From: Aurantiacibacter sediminis
GTDB taxonomy: Bacteria > Pseudomonadota > Alphaproteobacteria > Sphingomonadales > Sphingomonadaceae
Direction: 5' to 3'
Assembly (NCBI RefSeq): GCF_016019885.1
Contig: NZ_JAEANY010000001.1
Location: forward strand, 310,001-374,000
DNA: 64,000 nucleotides
Both the position numbers and the translations under genes were made by a program. Below are positions 19,065-27,800 of this stretch, piece by piece (the stretch's first letter is position 1; each line of letters begins with the position of its first letter). The notes under the pieces were generated by a model, which was not told the origin of the DNA, searched no databases, and saw nothing but the letters and a program-made list of their open reading frames with translations.

Positions 19065-20657
19065 TCAGGCGGCTTCCTTGTCGCCGACACGCTGCGGCAC
19101 ATCGCGAAGCGAATTCAGCGCAGCGGCCTGATCGGCTGTGACACCGCGCGATGGCAGGCTGGCTTCAGCGCCTTCATCGCCCGCCTCATGATATTCGGCA
19201 TCTTCATTGACGCACCACGTGTCGTAGATGCGTGTCCCGGTAAGGATGTTCTCCACCGTCAGCATGGCGGTCATCATCGCGTGATCCTGGTTGTTGTAGC
19301 GGTGCATGCCGTTGCGGCCGACGAGGTGGAGCGTCGGATGCTTGGCTTCCAGCTCCTCGCGCATGGCATCGACATTGGCCGCATAATCCTCGTCATAGAC
19401 GGGATAGGCCTTCTCCTGCCGCACCACTGCGCCGCCAACTACCTTGCCGGGAGAAACGAGGCCGAGAATGTCCATTTCTTTTTTGGCGAGCTCGACAAGA
19501 TCTTCGTCTTTCATCGACCACAGGCCATCGCCTTCGAAGCAGAAATATTCGAGGCCGACACAGGCGACATCCTCATCCGGCACCATTTCGGGCGACCAGC
19601 TGCGGAAGTTCTGCACGCGGCCGACTTTCACCTTGTCGTCATGGATGTAGATCCAGTTGTCGGGGAAAAGGTCTTCCGATTTGATCATCAACGCGACCGT
19701 CAGGAAGTCGCGATATTTGAGATTGCTTGCGTTGATCGTTGTTTCGGGCAGCGGATGCAGGCGCGCTCCCAGCTGACGCATCGGCGCAGAGCTGATCGCG
19801 TGTGCGGCATTGATCACCACTTCGCCTTCGACCCCGCTGGCCGTCATGCGCCAGCCGCCATTGCCATCATCGGCGAGCTGTTTGAGCTCATGCCCCATGA
19901 TCACTTGGCCGTGGCCGCTGGCGATAATCTTGTCGCGCGCAGCTTCCCACATCATGCCGGGGCCAAGGCGCGGATAGCGGAAGGTTTCGAGCAGGGTCTT
20001 GGCCTGCGTGCCGCTGCCATCGTTCAATTTGTTGAGGCCTAGCGAACGCTTCAGACCGTCCACGACTGCGCTCCAGAGCGAAAGGCCCTTGATGCGCTGC
20101 GCCGCCCAATCCGCGCTCATTTCATTGCACGGCATGCCCCACACTTTCTCGGTGTAGGTCTTGAAGAAGATCGAATAGAGTTTCTTGCCGAACTGGTTGC
20201 TCGTCCAATCCTCGAAGCTTTTGATATCGCGATTGGGAAACGCCTTCGCCTTGCCGTAGCTCAGCATGCACATGGCGCTGCGCCACAGCCCCAGATTGCG
20301 CAGCGCCTCGAATGCGCGCAGCGGGTAGGAGTAGAATTTGCCTTCATAATAGATGCGGCTCATCCGCGGGCGCTGGATGAAATCATCCGGAAGGATTTCA
20401 TTCCACAAATCCACCACCTGTTGGCTTTTTGAAAAGAAGCGGTGGCCGCCGATATCGAAGCGATAGCCTTCGTGCTCAACCGTGCGGCTGATGCCGCCAA
20501 CATAGGTCGCATCCTTTTCAATGATCGCGACGGTTTTGCCCGCCTTCGTCAGCAGATATCCAGCCGTCAGGCCCGCCGGTCCTGCGCCGATAATGGCCAC
20601 ATCGACCTTGATTTCGCCCGATTGTTTGACTGTGTCAGGCGTTATGGATTGCGACAT
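19065..20657 (-). CDS. FAD-dependent oxidoreductase, UDP-galactopyranose-mutase-like
   Basis: A 530-residue flavoprotein of the amine-oxidase / UDP-galactopyranose mutase superfamily. The dinucleotide motif is VAIIGAGPAGLTAGYLL (about 20-36), followed by EKDATYVGGISRTV and GYRFDIGGHRFFSKS, the second FAD contact typical of this group. It is longer than classical mutases (about 370-400 residues), with a roughly 60-residue tail, so the reaction is uncertain. As first gene of the operon with GtrA and the GT-C-like protein it probably makes or alters a sugar donor or lipid-linked glycan. Confidence 0.85.
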   Translation of the reverse strand: MSQSITPDTVKQSGEIKVDVAIIGAGPAGLTAGYLLTKAGKTVAIIEKDATYVGGISRTVEHEGYRFDIGGHRFFSKSQQVVDLWNEILPDDFIQRPRMSRIYYEGKFYSYPLRAFEALRNLGLWRSAMCMLSYGKAKAFPNRDIKSFEDWTSNQFGKKLYSIFFKTYTEKVWGMPCNEMSADWAAQRIKGLSLWSAVVDGLKRSLGLNKLNDGSGTQAKTLLETFRYPRLGPGMMWEAARDKIIASGHGQVIMGHELKQLADDGNGGWRMTASGVEGEVVINAAHAISSAPMRQLGARLHPLPETTINASNLKYRDFLTVALMIKSEDLFPDNWIYIHDDKVKVGRVQNFRSWSPEMVPDEDVACVGLEYFCFEGDGLWSMKDEDLVELAKKEMDILGLVSPGKVVGGAVVRQEKAYPVYDEDYAANVDAMREELEAKHPTLHLVGRNGMHRYNNQDHAMMTAMLTVENILTGTRIYDTWCVNEDAEYHEAGDEGAEASLPSRGVTADQAAALNSLRDVPQRVGDKEAA

Positions 20658-20702
20658 GAAAGCCCCCGGTTGTTGGTCCTGACCGGGAGTGAACGAAAAT
20701 GG

Positions 20703-20717
20703 TTAGGGGATGGTTAA
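20703..20717 (-). promoter_or_regulatory. CtrA-like binding site before the flavoprotein / gtrA operon
   Basis: On the minus strand the site reads TTAACCATCCCCTAA. This is TTAA, seven bases, then CTAA, one mismatch from the CtrA consensus, and it contains the frequent half-site TTAACCAT. It lies 46-60 bp upstream of the ATG at 20657 and between the PilZ gene and that operon. Confidence 0.4.
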
Positions 20718-20737
20718 TTCGCTACCGCAGCGCGCTT

Positions 20738-21364
20738 TCATGGCCGTCGCTGAAGGTCTCGCGCTATGCGCGCCAGCTCTTCGAATTGCAGCGTTTCTTC
20801 AAAGACGAGGCCGCAAGTCCCATCGCGCCGCCAGCGTACCTTTGCACAGGTGCCGGGCAGTCCTGCGGCGCTGAGCTTCACGCGCTGATCGGTGGCGAAG
20901 CTGCTGGAACAGGCGACCTTTGCACCCTGCTGCGAAATATCCTGGATGGTCGCATATTCGCGGTGGCCAAGGCATTCCACCTCTGCAGCGGCGGTCAGGT
21001 TGAGGCGCACCGGGCGCTTGGCAAATCTTGAGGGGCTTTCGATAATGCGCTTGATATCGGCAGGCGAAGCGAAGCGAAAGCCGGCGCGGTCGCCATCCTG
21101 CCATCTGAGCTCGACCCCGTAGCGATCTCCATTTTGCAGTTCGAGCCAAATCGAGCCGCAATCGGGCATGCGATGAAAAATACGCATCGAAATTCCCGTT
21201 TCCGATGCATCGCGGATAACGCCGAGGAATTCGCCGCTGGGGGTAACCAATTTGGCCGCACGAATGAGCAGTGTGTAACGCTTCGCCCGGCGCTGTTCGA
21301 CTGAGGTGGCCGGCTGTTCGACCATATCAAGGTTGTCTGCATTGCGATATAATTGCTCTGCCAT
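20738..21364 (-). CDS. protein with two PilZ domains (c-di-GMP receptor candidate)
   Basis: A 208-residue soluble protein consisting of two PilZ domains. Domain 1 has RRAKR (about 23-27) followed by DASETG, and domain 2 has RFAKR (about 112) followed by DISQQG. Both keep the RxxxR and DxSxxG elements that contact c-di-GMP in PilZ proteins, so both may bind. There is no attached enzymatic or membrane domain, so it would act as an adaptor. ATG 21364 is preceded by GGGGAAAG at good spacing, which decides it against starts up to 21532. It lies 80 bp upstream of the flavoprotein operon on the same strand. Confidence 0.87.
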   Translation of the reverse strand: MAEQLYRNADNLDMVEQPATSVEQRRAKRYTLLIRAAKLVTPSGEFLGVIRDASETGISMRIFHRMPDCGSIWLELQNGDRYGVELRWQDGDRAGFRFASPADIKRIIESPSRFAKRPVRLNLTAAAEVECLGHREYATIQDISQQGAKVACSSSFATDQRVKLSAAGLPGTCAKVRWRRDGTCGLVFEETLQFEELARIARDLQRRP

Positions 21365-21595
21365 TGCTTTCCCCAAACGCGGCGAACGGGCCGACAATGC
21401 GGCACGCTTTATCCTGGGATGGGATAGCCGGCATTGGATGAGCAATTGCGACATGCGGCATCGGTGTTTCCCGCAGGCAATTCTTACCGGGGGCTTTACT
21501 ACTCGGATTATTGGGGGACGCGAGCGCAGCACTGCGCTGTCGCTTTCGAGTTTTCGGCCACATCAGTCCCCCGGACTGGATCGTGTCACAAAAAC

Positions 21596-21682
21596 TGGTG
21601 CGGGCGGTGGGACTCGAACCCACACGATCTATAGGATCAGGGGATTTTAAGTCCCCGGCGTCTACCATTCCGCCACGCCCGC
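21596..21682 (-). tRNA. tRNA-Leu (anticodon TAA)
   Basis: The minus strand folds as a class II tRNA. The acceptor GCGGGCG pairs with CGCCCGC, followed by discriminator A and an encoded CCA (21596-21598). The anticodon stem is GGGGA/TCCCC with loop CTTAAAA, giving anticodon TAA. A long variable arm (TGATCCTATAGATCG) precedes the T arm with GTTCGAGTCC. All features fit tRNA-Leu reading TTA. Confidence 0.97.
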
Positions 21683-21825
21683 GCCGGTAAGCTGCCTAAA
21701 CGGATGGCGCGGACCAAAGCAATCGCGTTTTCTTGGATGCGACCGAAATTTTTTCAGCAGTGCAAGGACAAAAATGCCCGCCCTTGCGTCGAGCAAAGGC
21801 GGGCTGATTTGAGCCGAAAATTCTA

Positions 21826-22062
21826 TCAGACGGAGGAGGTGGTCCTTGTGCCGGGTGGCGGCGTTGTTGCTGCTTTTTCCTTATCCGCGAATTTCTTCAC
21901 AAGATAACCACCCGCTCCAAGCGCGAGAAGCGTCGGAAGCCGCAGGCGCGAAATGATCGGGACTGCGAGTGCGCCAAGCACTGCACCACCGGGTCCCTCG
22001 ATACTGCGAACGTTTTGAGCAGCGCGCGCGCCGACCATTGCACCGATAATTTTGCCAATCAT
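21826..22062 (-). CDS. small glycine-rich membrane protein, unknown function
   Basis: A 78-residue protein beginning MIGKIIGAMVGARAAQ with Gly/Ala spacing like glycine-zipper proteins. A hydrophobic stretch at about 27-55 (AVLGALAVPIISRLRLPTLLALGAGG) is followed by a charged tail rich in Lys and Thr/Pro. ATG 22062 has an AGGAG site 8 nt upstream. No enzyme motif is visible. It sits alone between tRNA-Leu and ihfB. Confidence 0.75.
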   Translation of the reverse strand: MIGKIIGAMVGARAAQNVRSIEGPGGAVLGALAVPIISRLRLPTLLALGAGGYLVKKFADKEKAATTPPPGTRTTSSV

Positions 22063-22153
22063 GAAATATCTCCTGTAATTACAAGAGATACTCCCCAAGC
22101 TGGCGACATGTTCCGCAACTTATCGCAAATTGCGATCAGCCGATCAGGATCCA

Positions 22154-22435
22154 TCAGCTGGGATTCAGCCGTTCGCGCATTTCCTTGCCTGGCTTGAAAT
22201 AGGGGACGCGCTTTGCCGGCACGTCTACCGCTTCACCGGTGCGCGGGTTACGGCCGGTGCGCGCTTCGCGCTGGCGCGTGGTAAATGTGCCGAAACCGCG
22301 CAATTCGACCCGGCCACCTTCCGCCAAGCGTGCGGTGATCTCATCGAAGAAGATGTCGACAACCTGCTCAACCTCATCGGGCTTTAGGTCTGGATTGTCC
22401 GCACAAAGCGCCTGAAGAAGCTCGGACCTGATCAT
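22154..22435 (-). CDS. ihfB: integration host factor subunit beta
   Basis: A 93-residue DNA-bending protein of the HU/IHF family. The dimerisation helices run from MIRSELLQ to about residue 40, then come the beta-arm block VELRGFGTFTTRQREARTGRNPRTGE with the intercalating Pro region, and VPYFKPGKEMRERL at the end. The sequence fits the beta rather than the alpha subunit or HU. The partner ihfA is not in the window. It has a 187-bp upstream region of its own. Confidence 0.96.
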   Translation of the reverse strand: MIRSELLQALCADNPDLKPDEVEQVVDIFFDEITARLAEGGRVELRGFGTFTTRQREARTGRNPRTGEAVDVPAKRVPYFKPGKEMRERLNPS

Positions 22436-22601
22436 GTTTCCTCCCGATTGGGTAACGTAACGGTGCGACCCGCATCAATTGCAAACGATGTGCCGTCCAA
22501 AGCACATTGACATTTGTTAATTGCCAGATATCGCCTCGCGGCGCAATCCTGAGCCTGAATTTTTGCAAGTTTTTTCTGTTGTTAGTCGTGACGACGCTGA
22601 C

Positions 22602-22619
22602 AAAAGCGCTGTTCGCGCT
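22602..22619 (-). terminator. short hairpin with T run after the GntR gene
   Basis: On the minus strand AGCGC (22619-22615) pairs with GCGCT (22609-22605) around a 5-base loop and is followed by TTT. It begins 4 nt after the stop of the GntR gene. The stem is only five base pairs, so termination may be weak. Confidence 0.4.
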
Positions 22620-22622
22620 GCG

Positions 22623-22961
22623 TCAGGCGGTCTCGGCCAGATCGGCGACCGAAAGGTTCAGACGCGTCATTTTCTGCTGAATATCCGGCCATTCTTCACG
22701 CAGAAACGCATCGCGCTCGCTTTCCAGCAATTTGGCAGAAGCGCCTTCGCGTACAAACATGCCGACCCCGCGCTGGACGCGGATCAGGCCGTCTGCCTGG
22801 AACTGCTGGTATGCTTTGGCAACTGTCAGCGGATTGGCGCCTTGTTCCGCGGCAAATGCTCGCACGGAAGGCAACATTTTTCCTTCGGCATAGCGCCCAT
22901 CGATGATGGCGGCGGCAATCTGCTCTCGCAGGCGAAGGTAAACGGGTTTCGTATCGGCCAT
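22623..22961 (-). CDS. GntR family transcriptional regulator, YtrA subfamily
   Basis: A 112-residue regulator with an N-terminal winged helix of the GntR type (PVYLRLREQIAAAIIDGRY, LPSVRAFAAEQGANPLTVAKAYQQFQADGLI, RGVGMFV). A short C-terminal helical dimerisation tail of about 40 residues is typical of the YtrA subfamily. These proteins often control neighbouring ABC transporters, but here the neighbours are ihfB and a divergent POT transporter. The target is unknown. The 183-bp gap to the transporter could hold an operator; no clear palindrome was found. Confidence 0.9.
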   Translation of the reverse strand: MADTKPVYLRLREQIAAAIIDGRYAEGKMLPSVRAFAAEQGANPLTVAKAYQQFQADGLIRVQRGVGMFVREGASAKLLESERDAFLREEWPDIQQKMTRLNLSVADLAETA

Positions 22962-23144
22962 GGTGGTGCATCACTGCCATAATACAGCGCGTCAGGTCAA
23001 GTAGGCTAAAGGCCTGTATCAGACCACGCGGGAGGCCGAAAACGGCTTCACATCGTTGAAACAAACGCTAGGGTGCGCGCCTAACACGGCATGACCGGTG
23101 ATATGGTCACAGCCGATAAGTGTCGGACGGGGAAATCGCATATA

Positions 23145-25019
23145 ATGACTGAATTGAAAGAGCTTGCGCTGTGGAACTATGCGGATTGGGCGGCGGCCAT
23201 ATCCGTGCTCGTCCTGGGAGCGTTTCTTGTAGGCGGCGCCTTGGCCATCACGCGGCCGCAGGAAGAGGTGCTGGGCCATCCCAAAGGCCTCTACATGCTG
23301 TTCTTCGCGGAAATGTGGGAGCGTTTCTCCTATTACGGCATGCGTGCGCTGCTGACGCTCTATCTCGTCAAGCACTGGCTATTCGACGATAGCAATGCGA
23401 ACCTGATTTACGGCGCCTATACCAGCCTTGTTTACATCACGCCGGTGCTGGGCGGCTGGCTGGCTGACAAATATCTTGGCCAACGAAAAGCGGTGCTGTT
23501 CGGCGCAGTGCTGCTGACAGCTGGCCACTTCTTCATGGCCTTCGAAGGGGATGGTTCGGGCTACTCTAACGACAGTACGGTCAATATCTTCTGGCTCGCT
23601 CTGGCGCTGATTATCGTCGGCTCAGGCTTCCTGAAAGCCAATATTTCAGTGATGGTCGGCCAGCTTTATCCGCGGACCGATATTCGCCGCGATAGCGCCT
23701 ACACCATTTTCTACATGGGCATTAACTTGGGCGCGGCCACGGGCGTGCTGATCGCTGCCTATATCGGTGAGACGGTGAGCTGGGCTTGGGGCTTTGGCCT
23801 TGCCGGCTTCGGCATGCTGCTGGGTCTCGTCGTTTTCGTGCTCGGCAAGTCGCTGCTACGCGGAAATGGCGAATCGCCTGTACCCGCCAAGCTCAAGGAG
23901 AAGGTTGCAGGCCTTAATCTCGAATGGCTGCTTTATGTCGTCGGCCTCGTCGGCGTAGCGGTGATCTGGGTGCTGATCCAGTATCAGGAAGCTGTCGGCT
24001 GGATCTTGCTGCTCTCGGGCATTCTTTTGCTGGGCTATGTACTCCAACAGGCGCTGTACAAGCTGCCGGGTGAAGACGGCACGGTAAGCAAAGGCTCCAC
24101 GACCGGCATCTTCTACGGCGGTGTCGCGGCGCTGCTGGTGGCTGCCGCACTGATGTTCTACCAGAATGGCACGAGCCTGATTTCCAATGCAGTGGGCGGA
24201 CTGGGCCTGATCCTGGTCATCGCAGCAAGCGCAATGGAAGCGAAGAAAAGTGAGAACTATGCGCGTGACCGCGTATTCGCGATGATCTTCGTCATCCTGC
24301 TCATGCCGCTGTTCTGGGGCCTGTTCGAGCAAGCCGGTGGCTCGATGAACCTCTACACCGATCGCCATGTCGATCGCGGAGGCATCCCGACCACATTCTT
24401 CCAGTCGATCAACCCGATCTACATCATTGTGCTTGCACCGCTGTTCGCCGCCGCATGGCAGTGGATGGCGCGCGGCGGGTGGGAGCCTTCGGCCATCGCC
24501 AAGATGGGTCTCGGCATCGTGCAGATGGGCCTCGCCTTCGTTGTCTTCGTCTGGGGTGCAGAGCAGTTCAGCGTTACGGGAGAAGCTGGCGCGTTGCTGA
24601 CGCCGGTGCTGTTCCTGTTCCTCTTCTACCTGCTGTCGACCACGGGTGAGCTCTGCCTCAGCCCGGTTGGCCTTTCGGCAATCAACCGCCTTTCGGCACG
24701 CCACATGGCCAGCCTGATGATGGCAGCCTTCTTCTTCGGCACTGCAGGCGGCAATTATGTCGCGGGCTTCATGGGATCGCTCATGGGTGAAGGCGAAGGC
24801 GGCGATATGACGCGCGAAGCGGCGCTGGAAGTCTATTGGGCCATGGGCCTTGTGGCTGTCGGCATCGGCGTTTTCGTCACTATCGTCAGCCCGCTGGTGA
24901 AGAAGCTGATGCATCTCGACAAGCTGAAAGACGACAATGTCGGCGATGACCTGGCCGGGCAGTCCGAAGGACCGGGCGAGCCACAGGGCGCAGGCATCCA
25001 TCCTGAAGTGAAGGGATAA
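23145..25019 (+). CDS. proton-dependent oligopeptide transporter (POT/PTR family)
   Basis: A 624-residue MFS-fold protein with about fourteen membrane segments that imports di- and tripeptides with protons. The POT signature ExxER is at residues 56-60 (AEMWERFSYYG), the loop motif GGWLADKYLGQRKAV lies near 105, and the PTR2 signature FYMGINLGAATGVLIAAYIGE near 190. ATG 23145 is chosen because the first conserved residues follow it; earlier in-frame codons reach 23091. Two amidohydrolase genes follow at 7 nt and with overlap, which suggests a peptide-uptake and hydrolysis operon. Confidence 0.93.
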   Translation: MTELKELALWNYADWAAAISVLVLGAFLVGGALAITRPQEEVLGHPKGLYMLFFAEMWERFSYYGMRALLTLYLVKHWLFDDSNANLIYGAYTSLVYITPVLGGWLADKYLGQRKAVLFGAVLLTAGHFFMAFEGDGSGYSNDSTVNIFWLALALIIVGSGFLKANISVMVGQLYPRTDIRRDSAYTIFYMGINLGAATGVLIAAYIGETVSWAWGFGLAGFGMLLGLVVFVLGKSLLRGNGESPVPAKLKEKVAGLNLEWLLYVVGLVGVAVIWVLIQYQEAVGWILLLSGILLLGYVLQQALYKLPGEDGTVSKGSTTGIFYGGVAALLVAAALMFYQNGTSLISNAVGGLGLILVIAASAMEAKKSENYARDRVFAMIFVILLMPLFWGLFEQAGGSMNLYTDRHVDRGGIPTTFFQSINPIYIIVLAPLFAAAWQWMARGGWEPSAIAKMGLGIVQMGLAFVVFVWGAEQFSVTGEAGALLTPVLFLFLFYLLSTTGELCLSPVGLSAINRLSARHMASLMMAAFFFGTAGGNYVAGFMGSLMGEGEGGDMTREAALEVYWAMGLVAVGIGVFVTIVSPLVKKLMHLDKLKDDNVGDDLAGQSEGPGEPQGAGIHPEVKG

Positions 25020-25026
25020 GAAGCGA

Positions 25027-26430
25027 ATGGACCGTCACTATTGGAAAGGCGGTCCAGCCGCCGCGTTCACCAGCATCGTCGCGCTGGCGCTGACCGGCTG
25101 CGCAGCGGCATCGGGCGCCACCGGCCCCGAAACCGCCGCTGCTCCTGCCGCCAGCGACGCATCGAGCGAGCCCTATGCGTCGACCTATGAGCGCTATCCG
25201 GGCGTGCCCACTGCATTGGTAGGCGCTACCATTTATGACGGCGCTGGCGGCCGGATCGAGAACGGCGTGGTACTGTTTGCGAACGGCGAAGTGGTGGGCG
25301 TGGGCGATTCTAGCCTCACCATCCCGGACGGCTATCTGGAAATCGACGGCACCGGGCGTTTTGTAACTCCCGGCATTATCGATATCCACTCGCACCTTGG
25401 CGATTACCCTTCGCCGAGCGTGCCTGCCCATGCCGATGGCAATGAGGCGACCAGCCCGACCACGCCCGAAGTGTGGGCCGAGCATTCGGTTTGGCCGCAG
25501 GATCCGGGCTTCAGCCGCGCGCTCGCGAACGGCGGTATCACCTCGCTGATGATCCTGCCGGGATCGGCGAACTTGATGGGTGGCCGCACGGTGACGCTCA
25601 AGAATGTGCCAAGCCGCACTGTGCAGGGCATGAAATTCCCCGGCGCACCCTATTCGATGAAAATGGCCTGCGGTGAAAACCCCAAGCGCGTCTACGGTGG
25701 CCGGGGCCGCATGCCCTCCACCCGCATGGGCAATTTCGCCGTCAACCGCGAAACATGGATGGAAGCGCAGGCGTGGATGGAGCGGGACAATCCTAGTCGT
25801 GATCTCGCCATGGAAACGCTTGCGGGAGTGCTCGATGGCGAAATCGGCATCCAGAACCACTGCTATCGCGCTGATGAAATGGCGCTCGTCCTCGATATGG
25901 CGGATGAATTTGGATACCAGGTATCCGCATTCCACCATGCTGTCGAAGCGTACAAGATCGCCGATATTCTGGCAGAGCATGATGTCTGCGCGGCAGTCTG
26001 GGCGGACTGGTATGGCTTCAAGATGGAAGCTTATGACGCGATCCCCGAAAACGCCGCGCTGCTGCACAATGCGGGTGCCTGCGTCGTCATCCACTCGGAT
26101 GATGAAAACGGCATCCAGCGCCTTAACCAGGAGGCCGCAAAGGCACAGGCCGATGGCATCCGCATGGGGTTCGACATTTCTGACGCCGATGTAATTGGCT
26201 GGATCACTCTCAACGCCGCGCGCGCCATGGGCATCGACGAGATGACGGGCAGCCTTGAGGAAGGCAAGATGGCCGATATCGTGTTGTGGAACGGCGATCC
26301 GCTCTCGGTCTATTCTCGCCCCGAAATGGTGTGGATCGATGGTGCACTCATGTACGATATGAACAATCCGCTGATGCGCCCGGTAAGCGATTTCGAGCTT
26401 GGCCAGCCCGGTGAAGGAGATGTGAAATGA
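25027..26430 (+). CDS. amidohydrolase, lipoprotein, metal motif intact
   Basis: A 467-residue amidohydrolase-superfamily protein. The N-terminus is a lipoprotein signal ending in LTGC, so it is membrane-anchored outside the cytoplasm. The beta-sandwich TIYDGAGGRIENGVV block and the HxH motif in GIIDIHSHLGD (His121, His123) are typical of imidazolonepropionase-like dipeptidases. Further His (AFHHAVE) and Asp (VVIHSDDENG) metal-site candidates follow in order. It lies between the POT transporter and a paralogue that overlaps it by 4 nt (ATGA). Confidence 0.9.
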   Translation: MDRHYWKGGPAAAFTSIVALALTGCAAASGATGPETAAAPAASDASSEPYASTYERYPGVPTALVGATIYDGAGGRIENGVVLFANGEVVGVGDSSLTIPDGYLEIDGTGRFVTPGIIDIHSHLGDYPSPSVPAHADGNEATSPTTPEVWAEHSVWPQDPGFSRALANGGITSLMILPGSANLMGGRTVTLKNVPSRTVQGMKFPGAPYSMKMACGENPKRVYGGRGRMPSTRMGNFAVNRETWMEAQAWMERDNPSRDLAMETLAGVLDGEIGIQNHCYRADEMALVLDMADEFGYQVSAFHHAVEAYKIADILAEHDVCAAVWADWYGFKMEAYDAIPENAALLHNAGACVVIHSDDENGIQRLNQEAAKAQADGIRMGFDISDADVIGWITLNAARAMGIDEMTGSLEEGKMADIVLWNGDPLSVYSRPEMVWIDGALMYDMNNPLMRPVSDFELGQPGEGDVK

Positions 26431-27797
26431 AGCGCCTCCTGACTTTCGCCGCCTCGGCCATAGCGCTCGCCGCCAGCCCGCTCGCCGCGCAGGATATCGC
26501 GATCACCGGCGCGACTGTCGCGACGGGCGACGGCAGCGATCCGATCGAGAATGCCACTGTCGTCGTGCGGGGTGGCCGTGTGGTTGCTGCTGGCGCCGGC
26601 GTGCAGGTGCCTGCGGGCATTCCGGTGCTCGATGGCACGGGCGCATGGGTGACACCCGGCATCTTCGCCTCGATTACCAATATCGGGCTGGAGGATGTCG
26701 GCGCAGTTTCGGCCAGCAACGATATCGATGCGGACGATTCGCCGTTCAGCGCGGCATTGGACGTTGCGCCCGCCATCAATCCGCAGGCGCAGGATTTCAG
26801 CTATAGCCGCGCGGGCGGTGTGACGCGGGCGAGCGTTACGCCGGGCGCAGGCTCCTCCATCTTTGCAGGCCAAGGCGCGATTATCGATCTGGGTGCAGAT
26901 TTTGACGCTGTGCGTGAGGCGCGCGCTTTCCAGATGGTCGAGATGGGTGAACGCGGGGCGCGTTTGGCCGGTGGCAGCCGCACCTCTTCGCATGCCCTGC
27001 TCCGCAATGCCCTTCGCGAGGCGGCCGATCTCGATGACGTGGGTCGGCTACGCACAGTGACGGACAATGGCCGCGTGCGCAGCGGCGATGATCTCTCGAT
27101 CGATCCGCGTTTGGCTGGTCGGGCAGAACGCGAAGGCGATGTGCTGCTATCCCGCTTCGATGCCGCCGCACTGGTCCCTGCCCTGCGCGGTGAGCAGCAG
27201 CTTTACGTCCGCGTCGAACGTGCGAGCGATATTTTGGCAGCGATTGCCCTGCGCGAAGAATTCCCCTCGCTCGACATGGTGATCGTGGGCGCAACTGAAG
27301 GCTGGATGGTCGCAGACCGAATCGCCGCGTCGGGCATTCCGGTGATCGCCGCTGCCCTGCGCGACTTGCCCGCCAGCTTCGAGCAGCTTGCAGCCACGCA
27401 GAGCAATGTCGGCCGCATGGTCGATGCAGGCGTCACCGTCGCCATCGCGCAATACGACAGCAGCGGAGAGCATCCGCGCAACCTGCCGCAAATGGCAGGC
27501 AACCTGGTAGGCATAAATAATGTGCCGGGGCACACGGGCCTCACTTGGGGTGAGGCATTTGCCGCGATCACATCGGTGCCTGCGCGCATTGCCGGCCATG
27601 CCAATGAAGGCGTGCTGCGAAACGGTGCGCATGGCGATCTGGTACTGTGGGATGGCGATCCGCTGGAAGTCAGCTCTGCCCCGGTCCGTGTGTGGATCGA
27701 CGGCGTGGAACAGCCGCTGGAAAACCACCAGACACGGCTGCGCGAACGCTATCGCACGCTGGACGAAAGCCAGCTTCCGCCAGCCTATCGGCGTTAA
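26427..27797 (+). CDS. amidohydrolase-like exported protein lacking the HxH motif
   Basis: A 456-residue protein with a cleavable signal peptide (ASPLAAQ end, about residue 21) and the amidohydrolase fold: an N-terminal beta-sandwich and a C-terminal GDLVLWDGDPLEVSSAPVRVWIDG block. At the place of the metal-binding D-x-H-x-H the sequence reads PGIFASITNIGLE (about 77-89), so both histidines are absent. It overlaps the active-looking paralogue by 4 nt and is probably its structural or regulatory partner, or has a metal-free function. The coding frame is intact, so it is not a pseudogene. The NnrU gene follows after 3 nt. Confidence 0.88.
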   Translation: MKRLLTFAASAIALAASPLAAQDIAITGATVATGDGSDPIENATVVVRGGRVVAAGAGVQVPAGIPVLDGTGAWVTPGIFASITNIGLEDVGAVSASNDIDADDSPFSAALDVAPAINPQAQDFSYSRAGGVTRASVTPGAGSSIFAGQGAIIDLGADFDAVREARAFQMVEMGERGARLAGGSRTSSHALLRNALREAADLDDVGRLRTVTDNGRVRSGDDLSIDPRLAGRAEREGDVLLSRFDAAALVPALRGEQQLYVRVERASDILAAIALREEFPSLDMVIVGATEGWMVADRIAASGIPVIAAALRDLPASFEQLAATQSNVGRMVDAGVTVAIAQYDSSGEHPRNLPQMAGNLVGINNVPGHTGLTWGEAFAAITSVPARIAGHANEGVLRNGAHGDLVLWDGDPLEVSSAPVRVWIDGVEQPLENHQTRLRERYRTLDESQLPPAYRR

Positions 27798-27800
27798 AGC

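Noticed and set aside
21306-21650. Plus-strand frame ending in a TRTHTIYRIRGF-like peptide
   Set aside because: Its end is the antisense of tRNA-Leu, a well-known source of false proteins.
23856-25001. 381-codon minus-strand frame opposite the POT transporter
   Set aside because: The His/Glu/Arg-rich translation is typical of the antisense of a membrane protein; the transporter frame is convincing.
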